Below, piece by piece: positions 54,479 through 63,903 of a stretch of DNA of 64,000 bases. Positions within the stretch are counted from its first letter, which is position 1. Each line of letters begins with the position of its first letter. The position numbers and the translations under genes are program-made. The notes below the pieces were generated by a model. It was not told the DNA's origin, searched no databases, and saw only the letters and a program-made list of their open reading frames with translations. The stretch is from JAGNGI01 sp035448825. GTDB taxonomy: Bacteria > Fidelibacterota > UBA2242. The stretch lies in assembly GCA_035448825.1 (NCBI GenBank), contig DAOTJS010000006.1:1-64000 (forward strand). Reading direction: 5' to 3'.

Positions 54479-55283
54479 CTGCCAATTTTTGCCAATTTTC
54501 AGGGGATTCACCATTTAATTCATAAGAAGAAAATTTCTTCTTATCATGCTTTATAATCTCGCTGAAAGCAGGATCTTTCTGATATTTTTCCAGCAAATTT
54601 TCATCTTTATTGATGATTAAAACGTGATCGCAATAGGGAATAGCCGCAGCTACTACATCTAATCGCCCATCAACACTATTCTGAAAATCAAGGTTGTTCA
54701 ATCCAATCTTTTGGTATTCTGTTATCTTAAAGTTGGAACTGTCAACTTTGGAGTGAATGATTTGCAGGATTTTTACCCCCTCACAATATTCTTTGTCCAC
54801 TAAATTGGATTGCATAAAAAGGGGAATGAGGCTCGTTTGCCAATCGTTGCAAATAATTACTTCCGGTTTCCAACGCAGATAGCTCAGGGTAGTAAGAGCC
54901 GCCATCGCGAAATAGCCAAATCGCACCGAGTTGAGATATTCATCCGAAACGCACTCGGTCGGATAGAGATTTTTATCGGAGTTATTAAAATAATACGGAT
55001 GCTCCAGAAAATATACCTGGACTTTAGTATTGGGAATAAAAGCCGATTTGACTGAGGCTTTGATGTTTTCACCGCGGTACCAGAGGTCCATTTCGCGCAA
55101 GCGGATTACTTCTCGTAAAATATAGCGTCTTTCACTAATGAAGTTATATTTAGGCATCATTAGGCGAAAATCGTATTTGCGCTCGTTGAATACCATTGGG
55201 ATTTCCTTGGAAAAGCTAGCCAGTTGATAAGTTTCGGCAAAAGGAATAATCTCAGAGGTCAAAAAATATATTCTCTTAATCAT
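54447..55283 (-). CDS. GT5-type glycogen/starch synthase-like protein, single-domain
   Basis: A 278-residue protein matching only the N-terminal GT5 domain. The start reads IYFLTSEIIPFAETYQLASFS. Full glycogen synthases have KTGGL in this position; here the Lys and both Gly are replaced (ETYQL). The PKYNFISERRYILREVIRL and ICNDWQTSLIPLFM segments match the short Bacteroidetes-type proteins of this family. The second Rossmann domain that carries the catalytic residues is absent, and the chain ends with an ordinary stop. Glycogen synthase activity is therefore doubtful. It is 8 bases downstream of the CpoB-like gene. Confidence 0.78.
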   Translation of the reverse strand: MIKRIYFLTSEIIPFAETYQLASFSKEIPMVFNERKYDFRLMMPKYNFISERRYILREVIRLREMDLWYRGENIKASVKSAFIPNTKVQVYFLEHPYYFNNSDKNLYPTECVSDEYLNSVRFGYFAMAALTTLSYLRWKPEVIICNDWQTSLIPLFMQSNLVDKEYCEGVKILQIIHSKVDSSNFKITEYQKIGLNNLDFQNSVDGRLDVVAAAIPYCDHVLIINKDENLLEKYQKDPAFSEIIKHDKKKFSSYELNGESPENWQKLADEIVNIMEHL

Positions 55284-55291
55284 AAGTAATT

Positions 55292-56194
55292 TTATTTAAT
55301 TAGTTGTTTGGCGCTTTCAGCGTATTCACTTTTCGGATACAAATTGATCAATTTTTGAAATTCATCCCTTGCTCTTCTCTGGTCACCCATTTGTTTATAA
55401 CACAATCCAATTTTATACTGTGCATCATCATCTTTATCAGTATTAGCAAAATTCCTGACTTTTTCAAACTCAATGATCGCCTGCTGATATTGTTTCAACG
55501 AATAGTAACTTTCTCCGATCCAATACTGGGCATTATCGGCCAGCTCGTTAGCCGGGTCATCGGCAATTAATTTGCGGAATAAAGCGATAGCCTCTTCAAA
55601 TTTACCATTCTGGTGCAGACTCAAGGCATTCAAATACCGATCTTTATAGGCAATGCTGGGCGCAATAATGGCCCGATTGGTGGCTTGGCGAGTGTCTGTC
55701 TGACTTGCTGAATTGTAATCACTGATACTATTGGATAACGAAACCAAACGATTCTCTAGGATGACCAGCTGCGATAGAATTTCAAAATTGATACTGTCGG
55801 CATAGCGCGTTCTTTGCTCGGCATTATTCAGTCGTTTCTGCATATTGGCTTGTTCGCTTGCCAGAATATCGAGTCTGTTTTCGAGACTGGCGACAGTTTG
55901 TTGAAGGGGCTCAATCAACTTATTAATTTCAGCGGCAAGTGCGGCTGGAATTTCAGACTCTTTTTCTTTGGCAGTCAATGAATTAACTGTCTTGGTAAGA
56001 CTGACAATCTGGGTTTTTAGATCGGAAATATCCATTGCTAACCGGTCGAGACTGCTGGCTATCTCGGCGTTGCTAAGCCTTTTTTGTTCCGAACGAGCAT
56101 AATCAAGATTTACTACCATTAGGCATAACGTAAGTATTAAAATTCTACCGAACGCTGGCTTAAAGTTCAGTTTGTTTTTTATTGGTTCTATCAT
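55292..56194 (-). CDS. CpoB/YbgF-like coiled-coil TPR protein
   Basis: A 300-residue exported protein using ATG 56194; an in-frame TTG at 56239 gives a longer form, and neither has a clear ribosome binding site. The signal peptide precedes residue 38 (LMVVNLDYA). Residues about 38-165 are a coiled coil. The last 115 residues hold three tandem repeats of the TPR type (NALSLHQNGKFEEAIALFRK, then YYSLKQYQQAIIEFEKV, then KQMGDQRRARDEFQK), as in CpoB, which couples outer-membrane constriction with peptidoglycan synthesis. It follows rodA on the same strand. No tolA, tolB or pal is next to it. Confidence 0.82.
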   Translation of the reverse strand: MIEPIKNKLNFKPAFGRILILTLCLMVVNLDYARSEQKRLSNAEIASSLDRLAMDISDLKTQIVSLTKTVNSLTAKEKESEIPAALAAEINKLIEPLQQTVASLENRLDILASEQANMQKRLNNAEQRTRYADSINFEILSQLVILENRLVSLSNSISDYNSASQTDTRQATNRAIIAPSIAYKDRYLNALSLHQNGKFEEAIALFRKLIADDPANELADNAQYWIGESYYSLKQYQQAIIEFEKVRNFANTDKDDDAQYKIGLCYKQMGDQRRARDEFQKLINLYPKSEYAESAKQLIK

Positions 56195-56278
56195 ATTATT
56201 AATGACATAAATTGTTATGAAAGCTACGAAATTTCTCAATAAAAATGAAAAAAATATTTTCGGTCGGCATTTGACAAT

Positions 56279-57529
56279 TTAATATTGTTTGTCTATTCCT
56301 ATATTGAGAGCCAATCCTACCAGAATAAAACAGGTCATCAAAAATGACCCGCCATAGCTGACAAATGGCAGAGGTAGTCCGGTAACCGGCATCAATCCAA
56401 TGGTCATTGCTACATTAATAATCACATGTATGCCTATAATACTGGCGATCCCGATCATACAAAGCGAACAAAAGCGATCTTTCTGACGATAAGCAATATT
56501 AATACAAATTAGAATAAAAGCCAGGAATAGCAATAATACTACTAACACCCCTATGAAACCATATTCTTCTCCGATTACCGAAAAGATGAAATCAGTATGC
56601 TGTTCTGGTAAAAATTTAAGGTGAGTTTGCGTTCCTCGAGCTATGCCCTTCCCAAAAAGACCTCCGGACCCGATGGCAATTTTCGACTGAAGAACCTGGT
56701 AGCCAGTACCCTGCGGATCGGCATTAATATTAAAAAGTGTCAAAATCCTTTGTTGCTGGTAGGGCTTAAGACCATTCCATAAAAACGGAGTGGTAAAACC
56801 AAGCGATAGGTTTAACAACATAATTGTTAGAGAAGTCCTTAGTTTTTCTTTGGTTAAGTACAAAACAAAAACTACTATAACAACCCAGATAAAAAAAGTG
56901 TAAAAGTTAAAGGCGGTTACTATACTCAAGACCGGAGCTATGATGATAAAAAGATGAAATAAACGAGCACCGGCCCAGTACAGCATCGGAAATAACATAC
57001 CAAAATAAATAATTGACGTTCCCAAATCCGGCTGTTTAAGCACCACAGCCATCGGCAGTAAAGAAAGTAGGGTCGGAATCAACACAAATTTAAAATCTAA
57101 ATTAGAGTAGGAAGTACTGGCTATAAAACGAGCAATTGCCAGCATAACCATTATTTTCATAAACTCAGAAGGCTGAAAACCGGCCGAGCCCAAAGTTATC
57201 CAGCGGACTGTACCAGATACCGATTTACCAAAAAAATAAGGTAATAGCAGAAGGCCAAATCCCAATAAATACAAAATGTAAGCCGAGTCATAAATCAATT
57301 TTTTCTGCAAAAAATAAATAGTTGCGGCAATCAGACTGCTTAGCACCAGCCAAATCAGTTGCCTCCCAATAATCTTCTCAAAAAAAGAACCTTCCATATT
57401 TAATGAGGCGCTATAAATGGATAACATTCCTATTAAACACAATAATCCTACAATTACTAGAATCGCAAGGTTCAAGTTTGAAAAAGAATTCAAAAAATTG
57501 TTTATTCTCTTAGAAATTGGTGGGTGCAT
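56279..57529 (-). CDS. rodA: Rod shape-determining peptidoglycan glycosyltransferase RodA
   Basis: A 416-residue SEDS-family protein with ten hydrophobic segments. Signature parts are GSAGFQPSEFMK (catalytic-region loop), KQPDLGTSIIYF, FLPEQHTDFIFSVIGEEYG and PLPFVSYGGS. RodA polymerises lipid II with PBP2. It overlaps the PBP2 gene by 20 bases, and PBP2-RodA adjacency is standard. It is fifth of the mre/mrd block. Confidence 0.96.
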   Translation of the reverse strand: MHPPISKRINNFLNSFSNLNLAILVIVGLLCLIGMLSIYSASLNMEGSFFEKIIGRQLIWLVLSSLIAATIYFLQKKLIYDSAYILYLLGFGLLLLPYFFGKSVSGTVRWITLGSAGFQPSEFMKIMVMLAIARFIASTSYSNLDFKFVLIPTLLSLLPMAVVLKQPDLGTSIIYFGMLFPMLYWAGARLFHLFIIIAPVLSIVTAFNFYTFFIWVVIVVFVLYLTKEKLRTSLTIMLLNLSLGFTTPFLWNGLKPYQQQRILTLFNINADPQGTGYQVLQSKIAIGSGGLFGKGIARGTQTHLKFLPEQHTDFIFSVIGEEYGFIGVLVVLLLFLAFILICINIAYRQKDRFCSLCMIGIASIIGIHVIINVAMTIGLMPVTGLPLPFVSYGGSFLMTCFILVGLALNIGIDKQY

Positions 57530-59315
57530 AGATGGCTAACGATTGTCTAATTTTTTGCTGGTGAATAAAGTTAAAAACCTGTCCGGCAATCTGAGCGGCG
57601 ATTCCGCCACCTGATTTACCGTGTTCTACCAAAACCGCAATGGCGATAGTCTGATTTTGTTCCTTCATATAACCGATGAACCAGGCATGGGCATCGCCAT
57701 GAGGATTCTGAGCCGTGCCGGTTTTCCCGAATACTGGAACATCCTTGACTCTGGCGGCGCGTCCGGTGCCGCGATTAATAACATCAGCCATTGCTTTTTC
57801 GACGAATTCCCAGGTATCCGCTGAAATACTCCGAATCGAATCCTTTGCGGCTGTAAAAATAATTGTCTCATTAGTCTTTCGATCAATATATTTTAATCCA
57901 ACATGTGGTTGCACCAATTTGCCCCGCGTAGCCAAAGCGGCACTAAAGCGGGCCATCTGGACGGGTGTAACTAAAATATCGCCTTGTCCAATTACCAGGT
58001 TCAATTTATTGCCATCTGTCCAACCATGTTCGCCATATTTAAGATTCAGAAAATTTACATTAGGCATTACTCCGGCTGATTCGCCATATAAATCCACACC
58101 GGTCTCGACACCAAACTTAAAAACCTTCCCCATATTAGCCCAATCATTCAAATCCAGCCGCCTAATCAAATTATAGAAATACACATTACAGGAATGGACA
58201 ATCGCCTCATACATATCCATTGATCCATGACCTCGCTCTTGCCAGCATTTAAAAATGCGATGTCCCAGACGATATTGACCATAACATCGGACCGACCATT
58301 CTGGATCAACCGCTTTGGTTTCCAAGGCCGTTAAAACTGCAATCAGCTTAAAAGTCGAGCCCGGCGGATATGTGCCTTGAGTAGCACGATTAAACATTGG
58401 CAGGTCAGGATCGCTCATCAATGCATCCCAGGTCTCACTTGAAATTACCCCGGCAAATAATCCCGGCTCGTAGTCCGGTTTACTGACAATCGAAAGTATC
58501 TCTCCATTATCAGCATCCAGCACCACAATGCCTGCTTTATATCCTTCTGCCAACGATTCAATGAAAATTTGTAGGTTAAGATCTATAGATAAAAACATTT
58601 CATTCCCCGGAATTGGCGGAATATTATCTCGGTCTACTATCCGACCGACTTCCCTACCCAAAGCATCCACTTGAATAAAATTATAGCCACGCGACCCTTT
58701 TAAAATATTCTCATATTGGCGTTCGACCCCCTTCCATCCGATCAAGTCACCTTGTTTATATTCTTTATATTTTTCCTGTGTTAGATCGCTAACAGAAATT
58801 TCCCGGACATACCCTATTGATTGAGACATACGAACTCCTGATGGAAAAGAGCGCACCGGTTCCACCGAATACACGACACCCGGTAAGTCGAGACGATGTT
58901 CTTCAATATTTGTAATAATCTCGAAATCCACATCCTCAGCTATTTTAATGGGGACAAACTGCCCACGCCATCTATTTTTGATACGGGCGTTGATTTCCTC
59001 GACGCTAAGTCCGAGAATTTTTGCCAAAATCGTATCCGCTTGAGCTGTATGCTTAAATTCATAGGGGATTACGTTTATGTTATATTGGGATTTATTGTCA
59101 ACAATTATTTTCCCATTTCGGTCATAAATTATACCACGCGGGGCTTCAATTGGTATAACTCGGACCCGGTTGGCTTCGGCAATGCCTTTATAGCTCGGCC
59201 CCTTGACAATTTGTAAATAATACAAGCGACCAATTAAAACTAGAAAAATCAGAGTAACAACAATTACCAGAAAATTTTTCCTGATACTATTGACCGAATT
59301 ATGGGAAATGTACAT
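57510..59315 (-). CDS. mrdA: Penicillin-binding protein 2 (peptidoglycan transpeptidase)
   Basis: A 601-residue class B PBP. One N-terminal membrane anchor (residues 13-35), the dimerisation domain, then the transpeptidase motifs S320-TFK (PPGSTFK), S375-CN and K531-TGT. All three are intact. It forms the peptide cross-links for rod-shaped growth together with RodA. It follows mreD by three bases and overlaps rodA. Confidence 0.96.
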   Translation of the reverse strand: MYISHNSVNSIRKNFLVIVVTLIFLVLIGRLYYLQIVKGPSYKGIAEANRVRVIPIEAPRGIIYDRNGKIIVDNKSQYNINVIPYEFKHTAQADTILAKILGLSVEEINARIKNRWRGQFVPIKIAEDVDFEIITNIEEHRLDLPGVVYSVEPVRSFPSGVRMSQSIGYVREISVSDLTQEKYKEYKQGDLIGWKGVERQYENILKGSRGYNFIQVDALGREVGRIVDRDNIPPIPGNEMFLSIDLNLQIFIESLAEGYKAGIVVLDADNGEILSIVSKPDYEPGLFAGVISSETWDALMSDPDLPMFNRATQGTYPPGSTFKLIAVLTALETKAVDPEWSVRCYGQYRLGHRIFKCWQERGHGSMDMYEAIVHSCNVYFYNLIRRLDLNDWANMGKVFKFGVETGVDLYGESAGVMPNVNFLNLKYGEHGWTDGNKLNLVIGQGDILVTPVQMARFSAALATRGKLVQPHVGLKYIDRKTNETIIFTAAKDSIRSISADTWEFVEKAMADVINRGTGRAARVKDVPVFGKTGTAQNPHGDAHAWFIGYMKEQNQTIAIAVLVEHGKSGGGIAAQIAGQVFNFIHQQKIRQSLAIYAPTNF

Positions 59316-59318
59316 ACT

Positions 59319-59798
59319 CTATTCCAAAGAAAGTGGAACAAAATATTGGATTACAAAATAAAAAATTCCAGTATATAAAGCCGAAGGTAAGATATATTGC
59401 AAAATTATAGCCTGAGTCGTAATCTCGACGCCTTTGAAATTGATCAGGTAGATAATTGAAAAATGAATCAGAATAATCAGTACCTCGATGCCATAAAACA
59501 AAATTGGATTTAAACGACTGCGGCGTTTTTTAAGTGAGCCAGATCCAAAACCGGCTATAGTCTTGGCTAAGGCAGATAAGCCCAGAAACGAGCCCAAACC
59601 GATGGCATCAGCGATTAGACCGATTATAAATCCGTAGATTTGCCCGACAACTTTTCCCTCACTGCGGCCAACCAACAACACTAGTATCAGCAGAAAATCC
59701 GGTCGAATGGCGCGGATTGTCAGCCAGGGGCCAAACAATATCTGGATTATGATAGCCACTAGGCTGAAAGCAATTATCAGGAGAATCTTTCGTAACAT
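59319..59798 (-). CDS. mreD: Rod shape-determining protein MreD
   Basis: A 159-residue membrane protein with five hydrophobic segments, the typical MreD size, and a PDFLLILVLLVGRSEG segment. It lies between mreC, which it overlaps by one base, and mrdA. Identity rests on size, hydrophobicity and context as much as on residues, since MreD is poorly conserved. Confidence 0.88.
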   Translation of the reverse strand: MLRKILLIIAFSLVAIIIQILFGPWLTIRAIRPDFLLILVLLVGRSEGKVVGQIYGFIIGLIADAIGLGSFLGLSALAKTIAGFGSGSLKKRRSRLNPILFYGIEVLIILIHFSIIYLINFKGVEITTQAIILQYILPSALYTGIFYFVIQYFVPLSLE

Positions 59799-60586
59799 TA
59801 TTTTCTCAAAACCACGAATACTTCTTCAATCGAATTGATATTCACACTTGGTCGCACGGTGGCAATTTGAAAAAGATTATTGGCCGATTGATGGACTTCG
59901 ACAACTTCACCAACCATTATATTTGGCGGGTAAATTTCACTAAAACCGGAAGTCAACACTTTTTCTCCTGGGTAGATGATCGCTGTCTTCGGTATTTCGC
60001 GTACTTCGGCTAAACCATTCGGTTGCCAGTGCATAATCCCATGTTCCCGCGAAATCTGGAATTTTACACCCAGTCGGAAATTTACATCAAGGAAAATCTG
60101 CACCAGAGTATTATTATTACCAACAGAAACTGTTTTACCTACGATTCCGTCGTTAGTAATAACAGCCATATTCGGAGCAACACCATGCTTTCTACCCACA
60201 TTAATCGTAATCGAATTATAGAGTGGTGTCGTCCCTTGGCTGATCACTTCTGCCGGTAAAATTGTAAGTCGAGTCGTATCGGCAAAATTCATCATTTCCC
60301 GCAGACGTTGATTTTCCAGATAAGCTTCTTTCAATTGAGCATTAAGCAATGCCAGCCGCAGATTTTCCTCTTTTAGTTCCTGATTTTCTTCAACTAAATT
60401 GGACAAATCATTGACCCAAACCTTAGGATAATGCAAAAAAGCAAATACGTCGGCAAACTCGCCCTGCATAGTTCTGATTTGTGGACTGTTATTATGAGCT
60501 AAAATAAATAATGAGAGCGAAATTAAAAAAATCAGTAATAAGTACACATACTGATCAATTATAAAACGAATTATTTTCAGCCACAT
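59798..60586 (-). CDS. mreC: Rod shape-determining protein MreC
   Basis: A 262-residue protein: one membrane segment near residue 20, a coiled coil (residues 55-95, rich in Glu/Leu) and the periplasmic beta domain with GTTPLYNSITINVGRKHGV and DGIVGKTV, both MreC hallmarks. It links MreB to the periplasmic synthesis enzymes. It lies five bases after mreB on the transcript. Confidence 0.94.
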   Translation of the reverse strand: MWLKIIRFIIDQYVYLLLIFLISLSLFILAHNNSPQIRTMQGEFADVFAFLHYPKVWVNDLSNLVEENQELKEENLRLALLNAQLKEAYLENQRLREMMNFADTTRLTILPAEVISQGTTPLYNSITINVGRKHGVAPNMAVITNDGIVGKTVSVGNNNTLVQIFLDVNFRLGVKFQISREHGIMHWQPNGLAEVREIPKTAIIYPGEKVLTSGFSEIYPPNIMVGEVVEVHQSANNLFQIATVRPSVNINSIEEVFVVLRK

Positions 60587-60591
60587 GGCAT

Positions 60592-61611
60592 TTAGACTAA
60601 TACATCCCGATATTTTTCCGGATCTTCGATGATCATACCGGCACCTTTGACAACGGAAAGCAGAGGCGTTTCAGCGACATTGACCGGTAAGTCGGTTTCC
60701 ACCCGAATGCGCTGATCGAGTCCCTTTAAGAGTGCGCCGCCACCAGTCAGAATGATTCCACGATCGAGAATATCAGATGAAAGTTCCGGCGGAGTATTTT
60801 CCAACGCTTGTTTAATAGCCTGAATAATCAGTTCGAGTGTATCTTTCAGACATTCGCGGATTTCGACCGATGAAACCTCTATAGTTTTCGGAATTCCGGC
60901 TACCAGACTGCGGCCTTTCACCTGGATAGTAGTATCATTGATTGGCATCGCGGATCCGACGGAACATTTAATCTGTTCGGCAGTACGTTCGCCGATTAAC
61001 AAGTTATGCTCGGTTTTAAAATAATGCACGATAGCTTCGTCCATTTCATCGCCTGCCACCCGGATTGCCTGTTTAGTAACAATCCCATTCAGAGCAATGA
61101 CGGCAATCTCAGTCGTGCCGCCACCAATATCAACAATTATATTGCCGACCGGTTTAGAGATGTCAATGCCGATTCCGATAGCAGCCGCTACGGGTTCATC
61201 TACCAAATATACTTCCCGCGCGTTGGCACGGTCGGCCGAATCACGCACCGCTCGTTTTTCGACCTCGGTAATGCCGGAAGGAATGCAAATAACCATTCGC
61301 GGGCGGGCGATCCGGCTAAGATTAATCTTGCGAATGAAGCCACGAATCATAGCATCGGTCATTTCAAAATCGGCAATCACGCCATCCTTCATAGGTCGAA
61401 TAGTCATAATATCATGGTGGGTTTTTCCGAGCATATCCTTCGCATCTGCTCCGACTGCCAATACTTCACCGTCGTGAGTAGAACGAGCCACGATTGACGG
61501 TTCATCCAGCAGAATACCCTTGCCTTTCATATAAATAATCGTATTAGCGGTACCTAAATCAATGGCAATATCGCCGGTGAAAATATTGAAAAGATTGATC
61601 CCTTTTTTCAT
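60592..61611 (-). CDS. mreB: Rod shape-determining actin-like protein MreB
   Basis: A 339-residue actin-fold protein with DLGTANT (phosphate 1), IVDIGGGTTEIAVI (phosphate 2) and LTGGGALLKGLD (adenosine) motifs, of normal MreB length. It forms filaments under the membrane that direct cell-wall synthesis. It is 10 bases downstream of purH, so purine and cell-shape genes share the operon. Confidence 0.97.
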   Translation of the reverse strand: MKKGINLFNIFTGDIAIDLGTANTIIYMKGKGILLDEPSIVARSTHDGEVLAVGADAKDMLGKTHHDIMTIRPMKDGVIADFEMTDAMIRGFIRKINLSRIARPRMVICIPSGITEVEKRAVRDSADRANAREVYLVDEPVAAAIGIGIDISKPVGNIIVDIGGGTTEIAVIALNGIVTKQAIRVAGDEMDEAIVHYFKTEHNLLIGERTAEQIKCSVGSAMPINDTTIQVKGRSLVAGIPKTIEVSSVEIRECLKDTLELIIQAIKQALENTPPELSSDILDRGIILTGGGALLKGLDQRIRVETDLPVNVAETPLLSVVKGAGMIIEDPEKYRDVLV

Positions 61612-61621
61612 TTACTACCCC

Positions 61622-63181
61622 TTAATGTTTAAAAACTCGCTTGCCAGTAAATATCATAAACAATTTACGTTCGTTACAAGCCGCAATACTCTCCTGATCC
61701 CGTATACTGCCACCTGGTTGAATGAAACCAATCACACCTTGTTCGGCCGCTATATCCACCGAATCCCGGAAGGGAAAATAAGCGTCGGAAGCCATTACCG
61801 TATTTTTGATTGACAACCCGGCTTCACTGGCTTTACGGATAGCAATTTTGACCGAATCAACTCGCGACGTCTGACCGGCGCCAGCTCCAACGGTACCGGT
61901 TGCATCGCAAAAAACAATCGCATTCGATTTTAAATGCTTTACGACATGCCACGCCATACGCACAGTCGGCATAATAGCGGGATCTGGTTGACTTTCCGTC
62001 ACAATTTTCCATTGGCTTTCATCGTCTTCAGCGGCTTGAATTTCCTGCACTAAAAGACCTTGACCGTAAGACCGCAAATCAAGCGCATAATTCAATGCCT
62101 CAGCGTTCGGAATCAATAGGCGTAAATTTTTGCGCTTGCCTAAAATTTCCAACGCCTGAGTCGAATAACCGGGAGCAATAATACATTCCAGAAAACTCTT
62201 GGTAAATTCCTCCGCCAGATTAACATCCACTTCCCGGTTTACCCCCACAATTCCCCCAAAATAACTAACCGGGTCGGTCTGAACCGCCCGTTGGTAAGCT
62301 TCCAGCGTGGCTTCTCCAACTCCAAAACCACATGGGTTGGTATGCTTGACGATGACAACCGCGGCCCTGTCAGTCTTGAAAGTCGCATAACATCTATAGG
62401 CTGCTAGGCAATCAACATAATTATTGAACGATATTTCTTTGCCCTGTAATTGCTGGAAAGGTTGCCAGCCTGGATTATTTAGCGGCGCATAAAGAGCCGC
62501 GCCCTGATCAGGATTCTCGCCATAGCGCAAGGTCTGTTGCTTATGAAATGCCTGGACAATCATTTCCGGCATTTTTTCAACTCCAGCACCCGCTAAAAAA
62601 CTAGAGATTTCGGAGTCATAGGTCATTGTTTTCAAAAAAACTGCCGCGGCTAATTTTTGACGATATTCCAGAGTAATTTCACCCTTTTCAAGTCGTTCAA
62701 GAAACTCATCATACTGTCCGGGGTCAGAAAGAATGACGACATTTTTGAAATTCTTGGATGCCGCCCGTAACATACTAGGTCCGCCGATGTCAATCATTTC
62801 GACAATTTCCTCAAAACTTTTATTGCCCGCATGATAAGTTTCGCTGAACGGGTAGAGATTAACTACTACCAGCTGAAATGGCTCGACTTTGACGCGCGCC
62901 AAATCTGCACGGTGACTTTCTTCAGTTGTGTCCGCCAGTAATCCGGCAAAAACTGCCGGATGTAAAGTCTTGACCCGACCACCAAGAATTTCCGGAAAAC
63001 CGGTCAAATCCTCGATTTTTTCCACCGCAATACCGGCTGTTTGCAAAGCCTTGTAAGTTCCACCGGTCGAAAATATTTGAATGCCTTTCCGATCCAGAGC
63101 TTGGGCTAGATTCTCAATATTAGACTTGTCATAAACACTGATAATCGCGCGCTTAATTTTAAACTCACTCATTTTTCCCAA
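61622..63181 (-). CDS. purH: Bifunctional AICAR formyltransferase / IMP cyclohydrolase
   Basis: A 519-residue enzyme. Residues 5-145 are the MGS-like IMP cyclohydrolase domain (AIISVYDKSNI, STGGTYKALQ, GGRVKTLHP). Residues about 150-515 are the AICAR transformylase domain (LRYGENPDQGAALY, VKHTNPCGFGV, SDAYFPFRD and GGSIRDQES). It carries out the last two steps of IMP synthesis. A second ATG at residue 4 is an alternative start. It overlaps the end of purN by 13 bases. Confidence 0.96.
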   Translation of the reverse strand: MGKMSEFKIKRAIISVYDKSNIENLAQALDRKGIQIFSTGGTYKALQTAGIAVEKIEDLTGFPEILGGRVKTLHPAVFAGLLADTTEESHRADLARVKVEPFQLVVVNLYPFSETYHAGNKSFEEIVEMIDIGGPSMLRAASKNFKNVVILSDPGQYDEFLERLEKGEITLEYRQKLAAAVFLKTMTYDSEISSFLAGAGVEKMPEMIVQAFHKQQTLRYGENPDQGAALYAPLNNPGWQPFQQLQGKEISFNNYVDCLAAYRCYATFKTDRAAVVIVKHTNPCGFGVGEATLEAYQRAVQTDPVSYFGGIVGVNREVDVNLAEEFTKSFLECIIAPGYSTQALEILGKRKNLRLLIPNAEALNYALDLRSYGQGLLVQEIQAAEDDESQWKIVTESQPDPAIMPTVRMAWHVVKHLKSNAIVFCDATGTVGAGAGQTSRVDSVKIAIRKASEAGLSIKNTVMASDAYFPFRDSVDIAAEQGVIGFIQPGGSIRDQESIAACNERKLFMIFTGKRVFKH

Positions 63182-63789
63182 ACAACCTTTCCATTTACAT
63201 ATTTTATTTTATCTTCGCACAGGGCTTTCACCACTTCCGGATAAAGGCGATGCTCAACTTCCAGAACGCGAGCGGCCAGACTTTCTGGCGTGTCGTCCGG
63301 CAAAACGGCCACTTTTTCTTGGCAAATAATAGCTCCTGTATCATATTTCTCATCAACAAAGTGAATCGTTACCCCAGTAAACTTGACGCCGGAAGCGATT
63401 ACCGCCTCATGTACCTTCATTCCGTAAAATCCTTTGCCCCCGAAATTCGGTAAAAGTGCCGGATGAATATTGACAATTGCCCATGGATATTTCCTTACAA
63501 CCGGAGTCGGAATCAACTTCAGAAATCCAGCTAAAACAATCAGGTCAACCTTGTGGCTTTCCAATATGCTTAATAAGGCATTGGCATACTCTTCCGGCGT
63601 CGCAAATTGTTTGCGATTAATGCAGAAAGTCGGAATTCCCACCGCGTTCGCTATATCAAAAACCGGAGGATGTTCGTTATCACTGATAACGCAGACAACC
63701 CGTCCAGCTATTTCGCCTTTTTGAATTTTATCCAATATGGCGGCAAAATTAGAACCACGTCCTGACGCAAAAACAGCAATATTTTTCAA
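63169..63789 (-). CDS. purN: Phosphoribosylglycinamide formyltransferase
   Basis: A 206-residue formyltransferase from the TTG at 63789, which gives the family start KNIAVFASGRGSNF; in-frame GTG (63798) and TTG (63816) further upstream are possible. Signature parts are ASGRGSNFAAI, INIHPALLPNFGGKGFYG, with His about 108 in the catalytic HPxLLP motif, and GVTIHFVDEKYDTGAII with the catalytic Asp. It uses 10-formyl-THF in purine synthesis. It is the most upstream gene of the minus-strand run that leads into purH and mreB. Confidence 0.93.
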   Translation of the reverse strand: MKNIAVFASGRGSNFAAILDKIQKGEIAGRVVCVISDNEHPPVFDIANAVGIPTFCINRKQFATPEEYANALLSILESHKVDLIVLAGFLKLIPTPVVRKYPWAIVNIHPALLPNFGGKGFYGMKVHEAVIASGVKFTGVTIHFVDEKYDTGAIICQEKVAVLPDDTPESLAARVLEVEHRLYPEVVKALCEDKIKYVNGKVVWEK

Positions 63790-63903
63790 AACTACCACAT
63801 TTAAATAAACGTTCAAATTTATCTAAATATCGTCGTAGAATCAATTACGATTTATCAATGCGAAAAATAAATTTCTGAACTATGTTTTCGCTGGTCGTAA
63901 TAG

